Assembly: GCA_018257865.1 (NCBI GenBank)
Contig: JAEUBA010000069.1
Location: forward strand, 106,616-170,615
DNA from: Stereocaulon alpinum
Taxonomy: Eukaryota > Ascomycota > Lecanoromycetes > Lecanorales > Stereocaulaceae
Length of the DNA stretch: 64,000 bases
Reading direction: 5' to 3'
The notes beneath the pieces were generated by a model. It saw only the letters and a program-made list of their open reading frames with translations. It was not told the DNA's origin and made no database searches. A program made the position numbers and the translations under genes. Within the stretch, counting starts at the first letter, position 1. Each line of letters opens with the position of its first letter. Positions 23,901 to 35,182 of the stretch are shown here, in pieces.

Positions 23901-26177
23901 GCGTCTATGTGATCAAGATATTGCGGGAATATTTGTTCAGCAGTACCTTGCAGAGGTCAGACCTATCTCGGAATCTAGCTCGGTAGACCTTACCCCTGAT
24001 CTTCGATCTCGCGGAGTCTAGCATAATACAGGATGCAACCATGTAGCTCAATTCTGTGAAGAGGATGTCGCCATCGATTGCGTTCTCCCAGACCTCCATC
24101 AAATGGATGGCTAATTTCAGGATGTTGCCTCCAAAATCCTGAGGAATGGGACTATTTGTGAAAGAAGCTTGAACAAAATCGAAAGGACTGTCAAGATCGC
24201 AAGCGAAATGGTCAAAGGCGAAATGAAGGTAAGGTTGCAATTCATCAGCATCAAGCAGCATTCGTAGTTCTGCCTTCTTCTCTCTGGCCAATTCGCAGGC
24301 GAGACTTATATCCTTATACAGCTTTTTGACTTGCTCTTGGATCAAGTTTGGTCTACCACTTGTCGGTATGCGCACGACTCTCACGGATCGATAATAAGAA
24401 TAGAGCAATTGTTCAACCGTGTCGACTTGTCGTTGGCGGTCACGCCAGAATTGTGCGTACTTCCGAAAGGTTGCGTTCTGGAAAACAGTCTTGGCTAAGG
24501 ACTCGAACAAACGTGACGTAGCCGTAGGAATATCCCACAAAGCCGGGTCAATGTCATTCTCGGAAGCATTGAGGACGATGATAGCATGCGGAAGCACTGG
24601 CTGGTTCGATGATTTCTCCAGGGCAGCAGCCGCCCAATTCACCAGCTTCTCGAAGACACTTTCAATCACTCTGAAACTAGCCGTCAGCTAAAGCATCTCA
24701 CTTCACGTTCTTGGTGAGACTGACCTTGGGTTTTTGAGAACGAAGACAACCACATCAGAGAAAGTGTAGAGAAGACGGGGGTATAAATGTGTGACTGCAA
24801 ATTCTCTGCTTCGCTTTGCATTCGTATTCGCCCATGTTATTTCTCTTTCTGAGGTATGATGTATTCTTTGCACTTTCTGCTCAAAGGATCCAATCCGGCC
24901 TACTTTGGACGGTTTTTCCTTTCTCTTCAGCCGGGCTCCCAGTGGTTCCCGCTCGCCACCTTCCAATCCTTCGCAGTCTGCATACAGTATGGGATTGTTT
25001 GAGCTTGAACTCTGTGGATCCAGGTATAGATGTACGTCGCCAGATGTTGGTACATCCAGTCCAACAGAGCCAACGACGGGGGTAGGGAACCGCTTCGTGT
25101 CTTCGGTGCTTAGATCGACTACCAGTTTTATGATGGTACTCTTCCCTGCACCTGTTTTATGTAAGCATCATCACTGGCAATTGCGATATCAAGACTGACC
25201 AGTCTGCCCTACGAATGACACGAGACTTGGGAAACGATGATCTCGGACGCCAGGAGCCCAGTCTGAGCCATTGTGTGATGACACACTCAATGTCTCCGTC
25301 ATGATGTTTGCATATCTTCCATAGTCTCGAAACGAAGGTAGGGCGGCGTCTTCCCTGATCACGCCGAACCAAACTGTATCTTCGTCATTTTTATGCAATT
25401 TGCCTTGTTCAGCTGAGGTCGCCCTAGCTTCTAGAACTGCCTTGATCTTCATAGCTGTATGATAGTCGGTCCTTTCGTGGGGAATAGGCTCTACGCCCTT
25501 ACGTTTGTTTTTGTGGGGTAGCTGCTTTTGCCAGCACTGATCACAGAAGTTGTATTCACATCTATTGCAATAGTCTCGATTAGGGCCAGATTGTTCACAC
25601 GAGTCGCAAATTTGGTTCGCAGAGTCCTGACGATGCGTCTTCCTCTGCCTGTCAGCCTTGCCATGAACATTACTGCACCCCCAAGGACCGTTAGCTTGTA
25701 GCCCATTGAGACTGTTACGGAACTCACATAAGATCGGGAGAACCATCGACTTGACCATTCCATTCGGCATCAAGTCTTCGCGCGAGCTGTTCGTCCACTT
25801 CTCTCTGAGAAGGCGGATCATCTAGATCGAGGAGGCTGGCCTGTGGCTGTAAACGGACAGTCCTGACTCTATCTCAGTATCGATCTCGGAAGGAGTACAT
25901 TCTGCTGTTATCTCTCGTACGGTCTTATAGGTTTCCTGCGCACCCCAGCTTCTACGTCAACGCCAGTCGGGCGTGTTCCGCTCGCAATTGGCTCAGCATT
26001 GCGAATTTCGGTCCGTGGAGTGGGTGGTCGAGAAGCTAATTGGATCAAATCGTCCTCCGGCTGTAATTGGCGAAGATCGTAATAATGGCTGGAAACATAG
26101 TAAGGACTATCCGGTGGTGGCTTTAAAGAAGCCTCGCCTCTGCTTGAGGAGGAACTATCCTGAGGGGTATAACCCAT
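20907..26177 (-). CDS. Zinc finger - GBP-like GTPase - RING-like - patatin phospholipase protein
   Basis: Proposed 13 exons (complement): 25921..26177, 25728..25862, 25200..25672, 24725..25151, 23994..24670, 23813..23946, 23261..23748, 23098..23205, 22694..23034, 22576..22633, 21948..22522, 21572..21895, 20907..21505, in phase, giving 1531 residues. In order: a short acidic region with a UIM-like DEQLARRLDAEW; a Cys-rich finger at about 150-185 (CDSC, CNRC, CDQC); a P-loop GTPase from about 285 with GQTGAGKST, DCEGLEGGE and VLNASEND; a RING-like finger at about 793-825 (CFSC, CGHVLCTSC); a patatin domain with LDGGGIRG, the GTSTGG nucleophile elbow at about 900 and DGA at about 1057; and a disordered tail. 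Patatins hydrolyse phospholipid acyl chains. Domain order suggests a regulated lipase, perhaps a defence-type sensor/effector. Start chosen at the first ATG in frame. The short 47-nt intron 5 and the GC donor of intron 7 are the least certain joins. Confidence 0.88.
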
Positions 26178-29100
26178 AACAACGGTGTTTAGATTGCGCA
26201 AGAATGAACCGCGCCAATTCTTAGGGTGATCGGAGAGGAAACAGATAAAATGTGGGAGGTCGGAGAGTAAGCGTTATCAACGAGCTGCGAGTTTCAGCCT
26301 CACCTGGCCCGCACAACCCTGCGATCTAGACCATATTTGTAATTGGGGGCCACACATAATTTATAGCCATCGAGATCCGACTAAAGCTAGCCGTTACCAG
26401 GATCTCTCTGAAACATGCAACAGTCATACGTAGTAGAGTGCTACGTGTGCTTGAAGATTGGCAGCGCCAATTGAATCCTCCCGAGCAGCCTCAAGCTAGC
26501 ATTAGCGACTATGAGTGAGCGGCTCCTAGGGCGGGAAATTGATTCAGGGAGTCTCGCAAGGGAACCCTCAACATAGTCACGCAAACAGATGATCTGCCTT
26601 CGCAAGCAAGTACACCAGTTCAAACACCAAAAAATTACGCAGTTGCGGGTCATCAGGACTCTAGTCCACCGTCAACTCACTTGCCAAAGATAAAGAACCC
26701 AGGATCGTAGCTGCATCGAGCTTCATTTCTGACCGCAGTCTCCCTAATCAATGCAAACTATTCTCGGCTTGCTTGTAGTTCGGGACCCCTCATATCAATA
26801 GTATGATTCCTAGTATCTCGGGACATAGGTCCGGGCTGGCTAAATCAAGGCAAACGGACCCTGCTGTGGGCGTGAATTCCGTCCGTTCTGTTGGCTGGCT
26901 GTAGCTACGGTGGGACCGGTGGAAGCAGCCCCAGGGCCTAGACTGTTGATTTATGCCGTGTCCCAACACTGATGTGCATTGATCATGCATGGTGCAAGAG
27001 AGGTACAGTCCAGTAAAGAGTAGCTGCCAAGACGCTAATCAACACGCTGCTCGAAGGGGTCACCGCTCTACCGGCAAACCTGCCCAACAGGCCACTTGTA
27101 GGGCTCGATCCCGGCGACCCTTGGAGAAGGCCCTGGAGCTCGCCCCTCAAGCGCCAGAACGGCAGGTTTCGGGGGCCAGATTCGTCGCCCGAGTGACTTT
27201 TTGTAGGGTGCTCTCTAGGGTTTCTCCGTGCTTCAGCCCTACAAGTGGCTGGTTGGGCAAGTTGGCAGGGCGGTGAAGCAGCACCTTTGGCACCCTCGCC
27301 CCCCCACGGGTGAACAAAATAATTTGCTTCCTTCCTCAATCTCAAATAGGCGTCACAGTAGTGTTACTTCCTAGCTAGAGGAGTTGTAGACTCGTTTCAT
27401 GGACACAAATTGTTCAAAGGCTTCTGGACCAAGACATCATATGCAAGGACTACTTATCAGTAAAGACCGTTGAAGACTTACCCCTTAACTGTCCACCTCC
27501 TCGACCTCTACATATATAGCGGTTGATGACAAGGTCTTACGTCCTGTTGGAAAAATCTCGATAAGTTGTGTACCAACGGCGGTATTGAAACTTGTAAAGT
27601 CAGCGAGCTGTAGCAAGCTACACATTTGTACTATGCTTACCTTCAGGAGCCCCTAGAGCTTTTCCCCCGAGCAGAAAGATCGAATTTTCCAGCCGATAGC
27701 CCTACCAGGCTGGAAGGTACAGTAGGTGTAGCGGGTAAACTCGTCTATATGTGGCTTGTGTGGGGGCGGAGTGTGGCCTCTTTCTGAGGACAAAGAAAAT
27801 TCATGCTACCCCGGATGGTCCCGAAGCCGGCGTCCTAGAACAATCTTGAAAAACCCTAACGCTCAAGCAACTGTCACGCTTTACAATGAATACTATTCAT
27901 GGTATAACGTTTTCTCGTACAGGTGGTTCTTGCCTTCTATACGGTCAAACCTCCCCTAGGGTACACTGAGAGCCTACTATTGTACTATAAGTGATAGAAG
28001 TTGATCGGTATGAAAGATTTAGTGGTTGTACGGTGCTGTTTAAGGGGCTCGCTTGGGGGCGCAGCCCTTAAAGACCTCCACTTTTGATTGTCCTTGACAA
28101 GGAACCTCATGGCACCTTATCGTACCGCCGGAAGTTAACCTTAGAGCCATTCCCTGACGTACCCAAAAGGCTCCCCCCGGGTATGTCCGAAGCAAACCTT
28201 GTTGCCTAAAGATGACCCTCAGGGTCATTCTTAGGAAGGCAAATGACATCGTACATTAGCCATGAAGTGGAAAGAGAATTTGCTGCAATCAGGACAATAC
28301 ACGTACATATTTTCCAGCGAATCTTAGATGCTTAAATGTCTGAGCTTACACTTGCAATCCATGCAGATATCGCGCACCTAAACCATCAGCAGGCCAAAGC
28401 ATCGGCCTGCGCCGAACCCCTTTCCCAGCGTCAATGGTGCATTAAAGTCCGTAATTCCACGAATGTACGTGCACAGTAGTCTCGTGTTATGGTCATAAGT
28501 TCCCCACCAACTAGTAGCAGCATCGCAATGATTCGTCACATCAAAGAGTATCAACGTAGGGCCAAGTGCGTAGACTCATACCCATATCGTCGGCGGTTGC
28601 GTTCGCGTATAATGCAGAGCTTAACTTACCAAAGCACCAGACGAACGTTATTTTCAGCATGGACCTTTCAGAATGCTCCACAAAAACCTGAAGCCAGGTA
28701 CGAAAGCAGTCGTCATCAGATAGGCCCATGTTGACAATGAAGGTATTTGCGCCTTGAATGCGTCATTTATGAGCTGCAAGCGAAGCGATGGAGGTTGCTG
28801 CCTGGACGGGGACGAGGGAAAGGACGCAAGCGAGGAACAACGTGGTCGAAAGGGCGGCAACAGGAGTTGTAGGATCAGTACATTGAGAATCGAAGTCGCT
28901 TGCGGATATGCCAATGCTGCTGCTGTCAGGCTGCTACCCACCTGATGACCTTACGTAGTCATACGGAGAACGATGAGGCTAGCGCCAACACTCTTCCTTC
29001 TGCCTATCAACCTATGCTTATGCTTTTCTGGTATCTGCCATACGAATATAGAGGGTAAATCCGGGGCGTACCGTACTGAGTCAAACCATCACGGCGCAAG

Positions 29101-29796
29101 GCTAGAGTACACTTGCGCCCGTGTTCGCCAAGTTGTCGAGTTATGATAAAGGGTATGACACATGAGGAGGTAATAAGGCTTTTACCTTCGGGCTGGTTTC
29201 TTCACTTAGAAGCAGTAATATTAGCCTGGTGACGTTGGTCGCGATGTCGTAGGCATTGAGATTGTCCCGACCGAGAGATTATTTAGCGATGTGCGAGACT
29301 TCTGATGCCCTAATGATCTTGAACGTTCTAGTACCAGACTACGTGTTTCGATTGACAGGTGAAGAAATCATATTTCCATGAGTGATAGATGCCCCATCTT
29401 TGACAACGTACTAGAGTTGATGTGAACTTGATGAACATTCCTATCATAGTATGGAATCATTTGTGTAAGACTGAGTTGCCATCATACAAAGGAGAAAAAG
29501 CGATGTATGCACTTTAGATACAATATAATGATCAGAACACCTTAGACGTAAGGAGATAAAAGACTTGTCGGGTGCGACGCATTACAAAATTATAAATGGA
29601 AGAGAATACAAGAAGAAATGAAAACGGATCCAAACGCAACTCCCAGACACCTGTCCGTCTATATTTTTTGAATCTTGAATGAGATGAGTGTAGCATCCCA
29701 ACCATCCGGTGGTCCAGCTATCCACCAACTCAACCGAGTACAAACGCCTCGCTAATGCATAACAATCAAGTCAAATCAATCTCGTCATCGTACAAT
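26178..29796. other. Gene-poor region with inverted repeat
   Basis: 3.6 kb with no supportable gene. The longest frames (26983-27345 minus and 26989-27276 plus) overlap each other across an inverted repeat and share a translated TSG-LG-AGR motif only because of it. Base composition varies in blocks, with GC-rich tracts around 27050-27310 and 28060-28200. This could be decayed mobile DNA, but no transposase, LTR or target-site duplication is visible. Confidence 0.45.
27061..27274. repeat. Imperfect inverted repeat, about 45-bp arms
   Basis: The left arm is 27061-27105 and the right arm 27234-27274. The innermost 14 bases (CCACTTGTAGGGCT and its reverse complement) match perfectly, and the outer part matches with a few mismatches and small gaps. 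The spacer is about 128 bp. No flanking duplication was seen. It could be a MITE-like remnant or a strong hairpin in a transcript. Confidence 0.6.
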
Positions 29797-31990
29797 CTAT
29801 TTGTGTTGCCCCTTCGCCAACTGTGCAACCACCTGCTCAAGTCTCTTGAGTCTTTCGTCCTTTTCCTGCAACTCCCTCCTCAACTTCTTCACCTCCTGCT
29901 GTAGCGTACCAACTTCGTCTCCTTCATCAGCGTCATCAGCAACAGGTCTCCTCCGCTTTCTTGATCCAGCCGCACTCGGTGCTTCATTCAACGGGGTCTC
30001 TGGCTCTTCTGTCTGCTCGGTACCAGCATCTCTATGGACACGACGGAGGTGTTCGTGAAGGTTCTCTTTCCGCGAGAAACCTACACCCGTGCTTCGCTTG
30101 CAGTCTTTATGAGGACAGTGGCATGAGGCTTTAGGCCCGCCGTGTTGGCGGTGAACTTCTCGTTGGTGGCGGGATAGACCGCCAGAGTATGTGAAGCCAT
30201 TAATCTTCTCACACCCGGGTTCTTCGCAGACGTAAGGTCTATTGTGTTTGTCCATGTGTTTGCTAAAGTCGATGTTAGTAAATCTTGTAAAAACCTTCGC
30301 AACTAGGGAACACATGTACATACCTCCACTCACATTTCCTCGGAAACACAGGAGGATTGTCGGCGCATTCGCGATGATCGCAGTACATTATGCCTTCAAC
30401 ATTTCGAGGTGGTTCTTGGGATCTTCTGCTGCTGTGACGAAAGTCTGAGCTTCCTGCGACGCTTGGGGACGCTACCAAGGGCATACTTGGACTTGTCATA
30501 GCGTGGGGAAGCACTGACAGACATGAGGATGATGTTTGACCCGAGACGTCGCTGTGAGGACTTGGGTAATTGTTCATATCGTGCTTTTGAAGTTCAAGCC
30601 CGAATCCGAGGTGGCCGAGGCTTCTGGCTGCCGCCTGGGGTTTTGCCACTGGCCGTGGTGGACCATAGGACTGGAGACTCGGGTCCGTGCGAGTCCTTTG
30701 CGACGATGCGACAAGATTCTCCACCGGGTTGTATGCCGACTGCCAAGGTGTATAGCCGGGGGCATATGCTGGTGGCTGATATTGATCGATGCCTTGAGTG
30801 ATGCCCTGATTATAAGGCCACGAAACGGCCGGAAAAAGGTCTGAGGATACACTTGAAGTAGGATTTATATATGGGCTCTCGGCAAGTCTAGCCTGATAAG
30901 TCGTTGCTGGACTGTCGCCTTGATTCGTGAGCAAATTAGTCATAGGAGGTGGAAAGTCTCGTGATTGCGCGTGTGAGTCATGACTAGGATCATTAGCGCG
31001 TCTCGTGCCAGTTTGTTGTGGATGCAGCCATGAGAAGTTGGGGTGAGTATATGAAGCAGGACCAGCCCAGGCTTCAGCAGTCTCAGAATTAGTGGACGTA
31101 TTTGGGTTGATCAGATATTGCTGCCTTGGCTGGCTAGGGTCATGATATGTGGCGTTAGATTGCTGGATCGGTTGAGGCGGCGGTGCGCGCCCCGCGCGTC
31201 GCGTCCAAAAGTCCTCGCCCAAAGGTTCAGTTCCCCTTCGATTACGTGTCGAATTGTTGTGGACCGGAGATCCATAGAACATCCAGCAAACACCCCATAG
31301 GACCAGCAGGGAGGGTTTGACGTTCCATGGCCAGGTGGTGCTTAGTGGCCGCTGATTGTTGGGCCACTCGGCGAACCACCCTTCGTCGATGCGCCTCTGA
31401 TATTGCCAATAATGGTGCCAATGCAAAATGTATGCCGCAACAATGTTTAAATAATGACGAATGATTGCGTCCAGCGCAGTTTGTCTTAGGCAGCGAAGCA
31501 AATGTTCCAGGTTGGCGACAAACTTTTCGCGAATGGAATTCTGCAGCCTATCTAATAGCGTGTTCGTCAAATCAAGAATGTCGTAGAGCTTTCGGAGGCT
31601 TCGTGGGAGCGAGGCGAGATGAGAGTCATGCTTGATAAAAAGGCAATCTTGCGCGGCGACGGTACCTAGCGTGAGGTGTCCAGGCTGAGCTTGAAGATCA
31701 AGTGCGTCAAGTAGGCTTATTACGTCGTGGTCAGCAAGATTCTCCCAATCAAATCCATTCATCCACTAACCTTGCGAAATCTCCCATGCGTTTGTGGAAT
31801 GACACAAGAGGGTGACGACTTGCAAGGTACGGAAATAAGTTGGACTGGAACTTGATGGTGCTGAGTAAAACGATTAGCAGGCATCCATGAAGCGATCGAC
31901 GGCCATGCTTACCTGGACACGGCCTTGCGCGCATATGTCGTGAGATGATTGGAACAGGAAGACTTGGCTGGTTTGGTCGATGGTAGACAT
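29797..31990 (-). CDS. C2H2 zinc-finger transcription factor with N-terminal helical domain and coiled coil
   Basis: Proposed exons (complement): 31913..31990, 31771..31850, 30324..31715, 29797..30262, giving 671 residues. The N-terminal about 200 residues form a helical domain (MSTIDQTSQVFLFQ.., then SLLDALDLQAQPGHLTLG) of a kind often seen in front of fungal C2H2 fingers. A long Pro/Ser/Gln-rich linker follows. The fingers read YCDHRECADNPPVFPRKCEWSKHMDKHNRPYVC, a second finger ending RHQREVH and a third ending EHLRRVH. A basic KRRRPV signal and a leucine-zipper-like helix (LQQEVKKLRRELQEKDERLKRL) close the protein, so dimerisation is likely. Exon 2 has two possible acceptors 10 nt apart (AAG at 31851, CAG at 31861); I chose AAG because it keeps the ATG at 31990 in frame. 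Confidence 0.85.
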
Positions 31991-33791
31991 ATCTTAATAC
32001 ACGTCCTCAAGCGATGTTTGACTCTTTGAACTAGACACGCAAGCTTGACAGCAGAGTAGAGAGAGGGAGGAGCCAATGTTGGCCTGACAGGGGGGTCTGC
32101 CATATGACAATGATGAGAAGAGAGGAGGGTACTGCGTGTATAGCATGATGCAACATAGGGAAATAGACATGCGAGGCACAATGCTCTTATACAGAATCAT
32201 ACTTGAAGTACCTTGCCGAGAATACTGGATTGAAGCTAAGGTTCGAATGCTGTATGGCATAACAATTATGCGGTGAAGGTAAGTAGTGTGTGCAACCATT
32301 GTTGCATCGCAGTGCTGACTCGGAGACTGCGGCTCATTGTGGAGTTCTGGTGGGGGGCCTGGACGTGGGGGCCGTTTTTGTATTTATTGATTGCGCATGA
32401 TATGGTATGTTGGGATCTGCACAGCCCCCGGGTTTTTGGCGCTAGTGCTTCCCCTCACCTATTGCTTGCCAAGCTCGCCAAGATCAGCCAATCGTAACCG
32501 GTAAAAAGTGCTTACCAGCCACCGCTAGTTGGCCAATGACAACGGGTAACCGTTTATGCATGCCATCTTCAGCTGATTGGGGCTCTCCAGATGCTGACTA
32601 GCGTCCCAAAGGCCGCTTGTTGTGTGGCTGATGATCTTAAGGCTTCGCCGGCATCTGGGGGCCAAAACTCACAGTCTGCCAGTCACCGACTATTGATATT
32701 AATTGTTGGACCTCGACATTAACAGCTTAGGGTCGTCGAGCCCGCTCTGACACTTCGTAAGGTTCGTCTGCGCCCGCGACCCACGGCGACACCGGTATCT
32801 ACGCGAGGAAAGAATCCGTGCCTGGTGGCCTGACATAATCAATCACCAGCAGCGAGACAGCTTTTGAAAGTTCTGTGCATGTGCGGCACGACTCAATTGT
32901 TGAAGATTATTTTGGGTTTGACTGAGCAGGTCTTGGCAGCGGCCGACAAATGAGATCATATCAAACAACAATCATCGGGCAATCCGCCAGATGCTAAGAT
33001 GATGATGTATTTTTGAGGTTGTTAACGTTCAGAATACACGATCAGCCTACCTGAAGCCCCGGCTGATCAATCCACGCAAGCTGAATGGCCAATGATTCTT
33101 TCTACGCTTCTTACCCCGGCCAAAGCGAAGCATGAATGAGACGGAGGTTCTGTGCCCAACATTTCCATAGTGGTCATGGCTTGATTACCTTCAAAGTGAT
33201 GTGTGGAAACAACATCGTGGTCGTCGGCGCGGGTCACCAGGACTTTTCGTCTCAAGAGCTGATACTGAATTCACCACTACGAGCGCTAAGTATCAGGCGC
33301 CCTGAAACGCGGCGATAGCTATACAAATAGGTTTAGGTGTCGCCTGTCTCTAAAGTGTAAGTAGAGCACACATGAGGGACGTATAAAACAAGTTATAACA
33401 TGATCTACTCCTAGGTCAAAGTTGGACGGCCTAGTCAACATTCCGATTCAACATTCTGTCCGTACTTGTCAAACTTCGCTATCTACCAGCCCCTGCCGTT
33501 GCGACGAGCAAACCCAGAAGACCGTTGCAATTCTCCCCAATTGTTCGTATGCGCAACTAGCGATAACTATACTACTAGCCTCATAATCTTAGCGGATCGA
33601 GCACACGCAAGTGCTGCAACAAACGAGAGATCACAGGCTTCAAAACCACCGCGCTGACATGGAGGGCAACCCAAGCGGGAACCTTCCCGAGTAACATCCG
33701 TAAATCTACCCCTAAGATTGCTCAAGAAGCATGTTTGGACTTTCGGCACCCCGGCCTGCGTAACTCGAGGATCAGCTGAACAACCATGGCA
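31991..33791. other. Intergenic region, C2H2 promoter side
   Basis: 1.8 kb with no supportable gene. It contains the upstream region of the minus-strand C2H2 factor and the 3' flank of the kinase gene. If the alternative acceptor of the C2H2 gene is used, an open frame reaching 32181 could extend that protein upstream. Confidence 0.45.
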
Positions 33792-34738
33792 TCATCCCGA
33801 ATGTTCTCCCCAATCAAGACATCGTCTCTTCAGCATGAGACGGCGAGCTGGACCATATTTTCTGACCACAATCAGCATTGGTTGTTGAATCGAGAGTCTC
33901 GGGACTACCTTGACCAAAGTGCGAATTTCATCGTACAACGCTGTGTCGTGTAAAGGACGTTCGCAGTTGACCTATCGCATTTCAGAAGGCCCCTATATCC
34001 TCTTGAAGGGCTGGTGTTTACCTTGTGTAACTTCTTCTGCGCCTCAAAATGGGCGATGATAGCTTCACTGTTGTGTGCAAAACCCTGACATCTCTTCGTG
34101 AATGTCTCATCATTGTCGTCCACTCTGTTCAAGGACTTCGCCCTTCCAAGCACGCGTTCGCGAAGTGTCTCTACTGAGCCTTCGAACCACAGGACACCCT
34201 TAATCGTGAAACCCTGAGTTTTGTCAATGGCAGACCGAGACAAAGCTCTATGTCATCTTTCTCTTACGCATTCTCTAAACCGTGTGGCCTGTTCCATGCT
34301 TCTTGGGAAACCATCGAGAAGGATGAGATCTCTTCCCGCCTTCAGATTCTCAAGGAGATGAAGTCCCAGAGTCTCCTGGACGATTTCTGTCGGGACGAGA
34401 ACACCGTCTTTCATGCGAGCATAGACGTCGACTTTGTGTTTCTGGAGGATACTCTCTGCATCAGCCCTCAGTAGATCACCGACAGATACATGGACAGCGT
34501 TCAAATCTCTGGCTAGCTTTTTGCATTGCGTTCCTTTGCCCACGCCGGGTCCTCCTATATCATGTAAACTCAGCACTCGCTCATATAATCCATATCACGC
34601 TACCCAAATACAAACTCGAAGGCAAGGCATACCGATGATGCAGATGATCTGCGCTTTGTCAAAGTCACCTTGGCCAATTCTGGCTGGCGCAGGTTCAACT
34701 ACCATCATCTGATCATCTTTCTCCTTCTCCGTGGTCAT
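33792..34738 (-). CDS. UMP/CMP kinase-like nucleoside monophosphate kinase
   Basis: Proposed exons (complement): 34633..34738, 34268..34554, 34022..34213, 33792..33971, giving 254 residues. After a 30-residue leader come the P-loop IIGGPGVGKGTQCKKLA (split by intron 1), HVSVGDLLRAD, the NMP-binding region VDVYARMKDGVLVPTEIV, LLDGFPRSMEQATRF, and a short lid GRAKSLNRVDDNDETFTKR that matches UMP-CMP kinases rather than long-lid adenylate kinases. The family phosphorylates CMP and UMP (and dCMP) with ATP. The last 38 residues run past the usual family end at LVK and may be an unrecognised intron or a lineage-specific tail. No clear mitochondrial presequence is visible. It is head-to-head with the viperin gene, 444 bp apart, as CMPK2 is with RSAD2 in vertebrates. 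Substrate choice is inferred from the lid only. Confidence 0.9.
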
Positions 34739-35182
34739 GTTGAAGCTCTCGTGATAGGTAGACACGCTGAGTGTTTGGTCTTGTGGAAGGGAGAGCTGAG
34801 GTTTGGCAAACCCAGTGGGTGGGCACTTGCCCAACTATATAGATTCTTTCGTCTGGACGTGTTACAAGAGTGATATCTTCTCGGATGTTCCGAACTTCTT
34901 CCCAGCAGTTCTGGCAGCCCTTCATCGCCTTTTGCCCAGATTCTCTGGTTTGATGGTCTGCTTTGCTTTGTTCACTGCTTCAAAGCATATCCTTTCAAAA
35001 TTCCTCCCCTTTCCTAGACCAACAAGCAAGTGGCAAACCAGCTTGCCAGACAAGAGTCACTTTCTACCTGGGGAAGCCATCTGGAAGCCTTGGCTTTGAG
35101 CCTTCGTCAATAAGTAAGGGCCCCTACTCACTTGTCTCTAACATTAGCCGCAAACTTCTGCCTACGCCTCGATTGGAGCAAG
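34739..35182. promoter_or_regulatory. Shared divergent promoter of kinase and viperin genes
   Basis: The 444 bp between the two start codons must serve both transcripts. Both upstream open stretches lack an ATG in frame. I identify no specific binding sites by eye, so co-regulation is inferred from geometry. Confidence 0.5.

Noticed and set aside
23905..24000. Apparent frameshift in the GTPase-patatin gene after NKYSR
   Set aside because: A 47-nt intron (23947..23993) with a CTGAC branch site restores frame and family sequence, so no mutation needs to be assumed.
26983..27345. Overlapping frames on both strands with a similar peptide motif
   Set aside because: The shared motif comes from the inverted repeat, not from homologous proteins.
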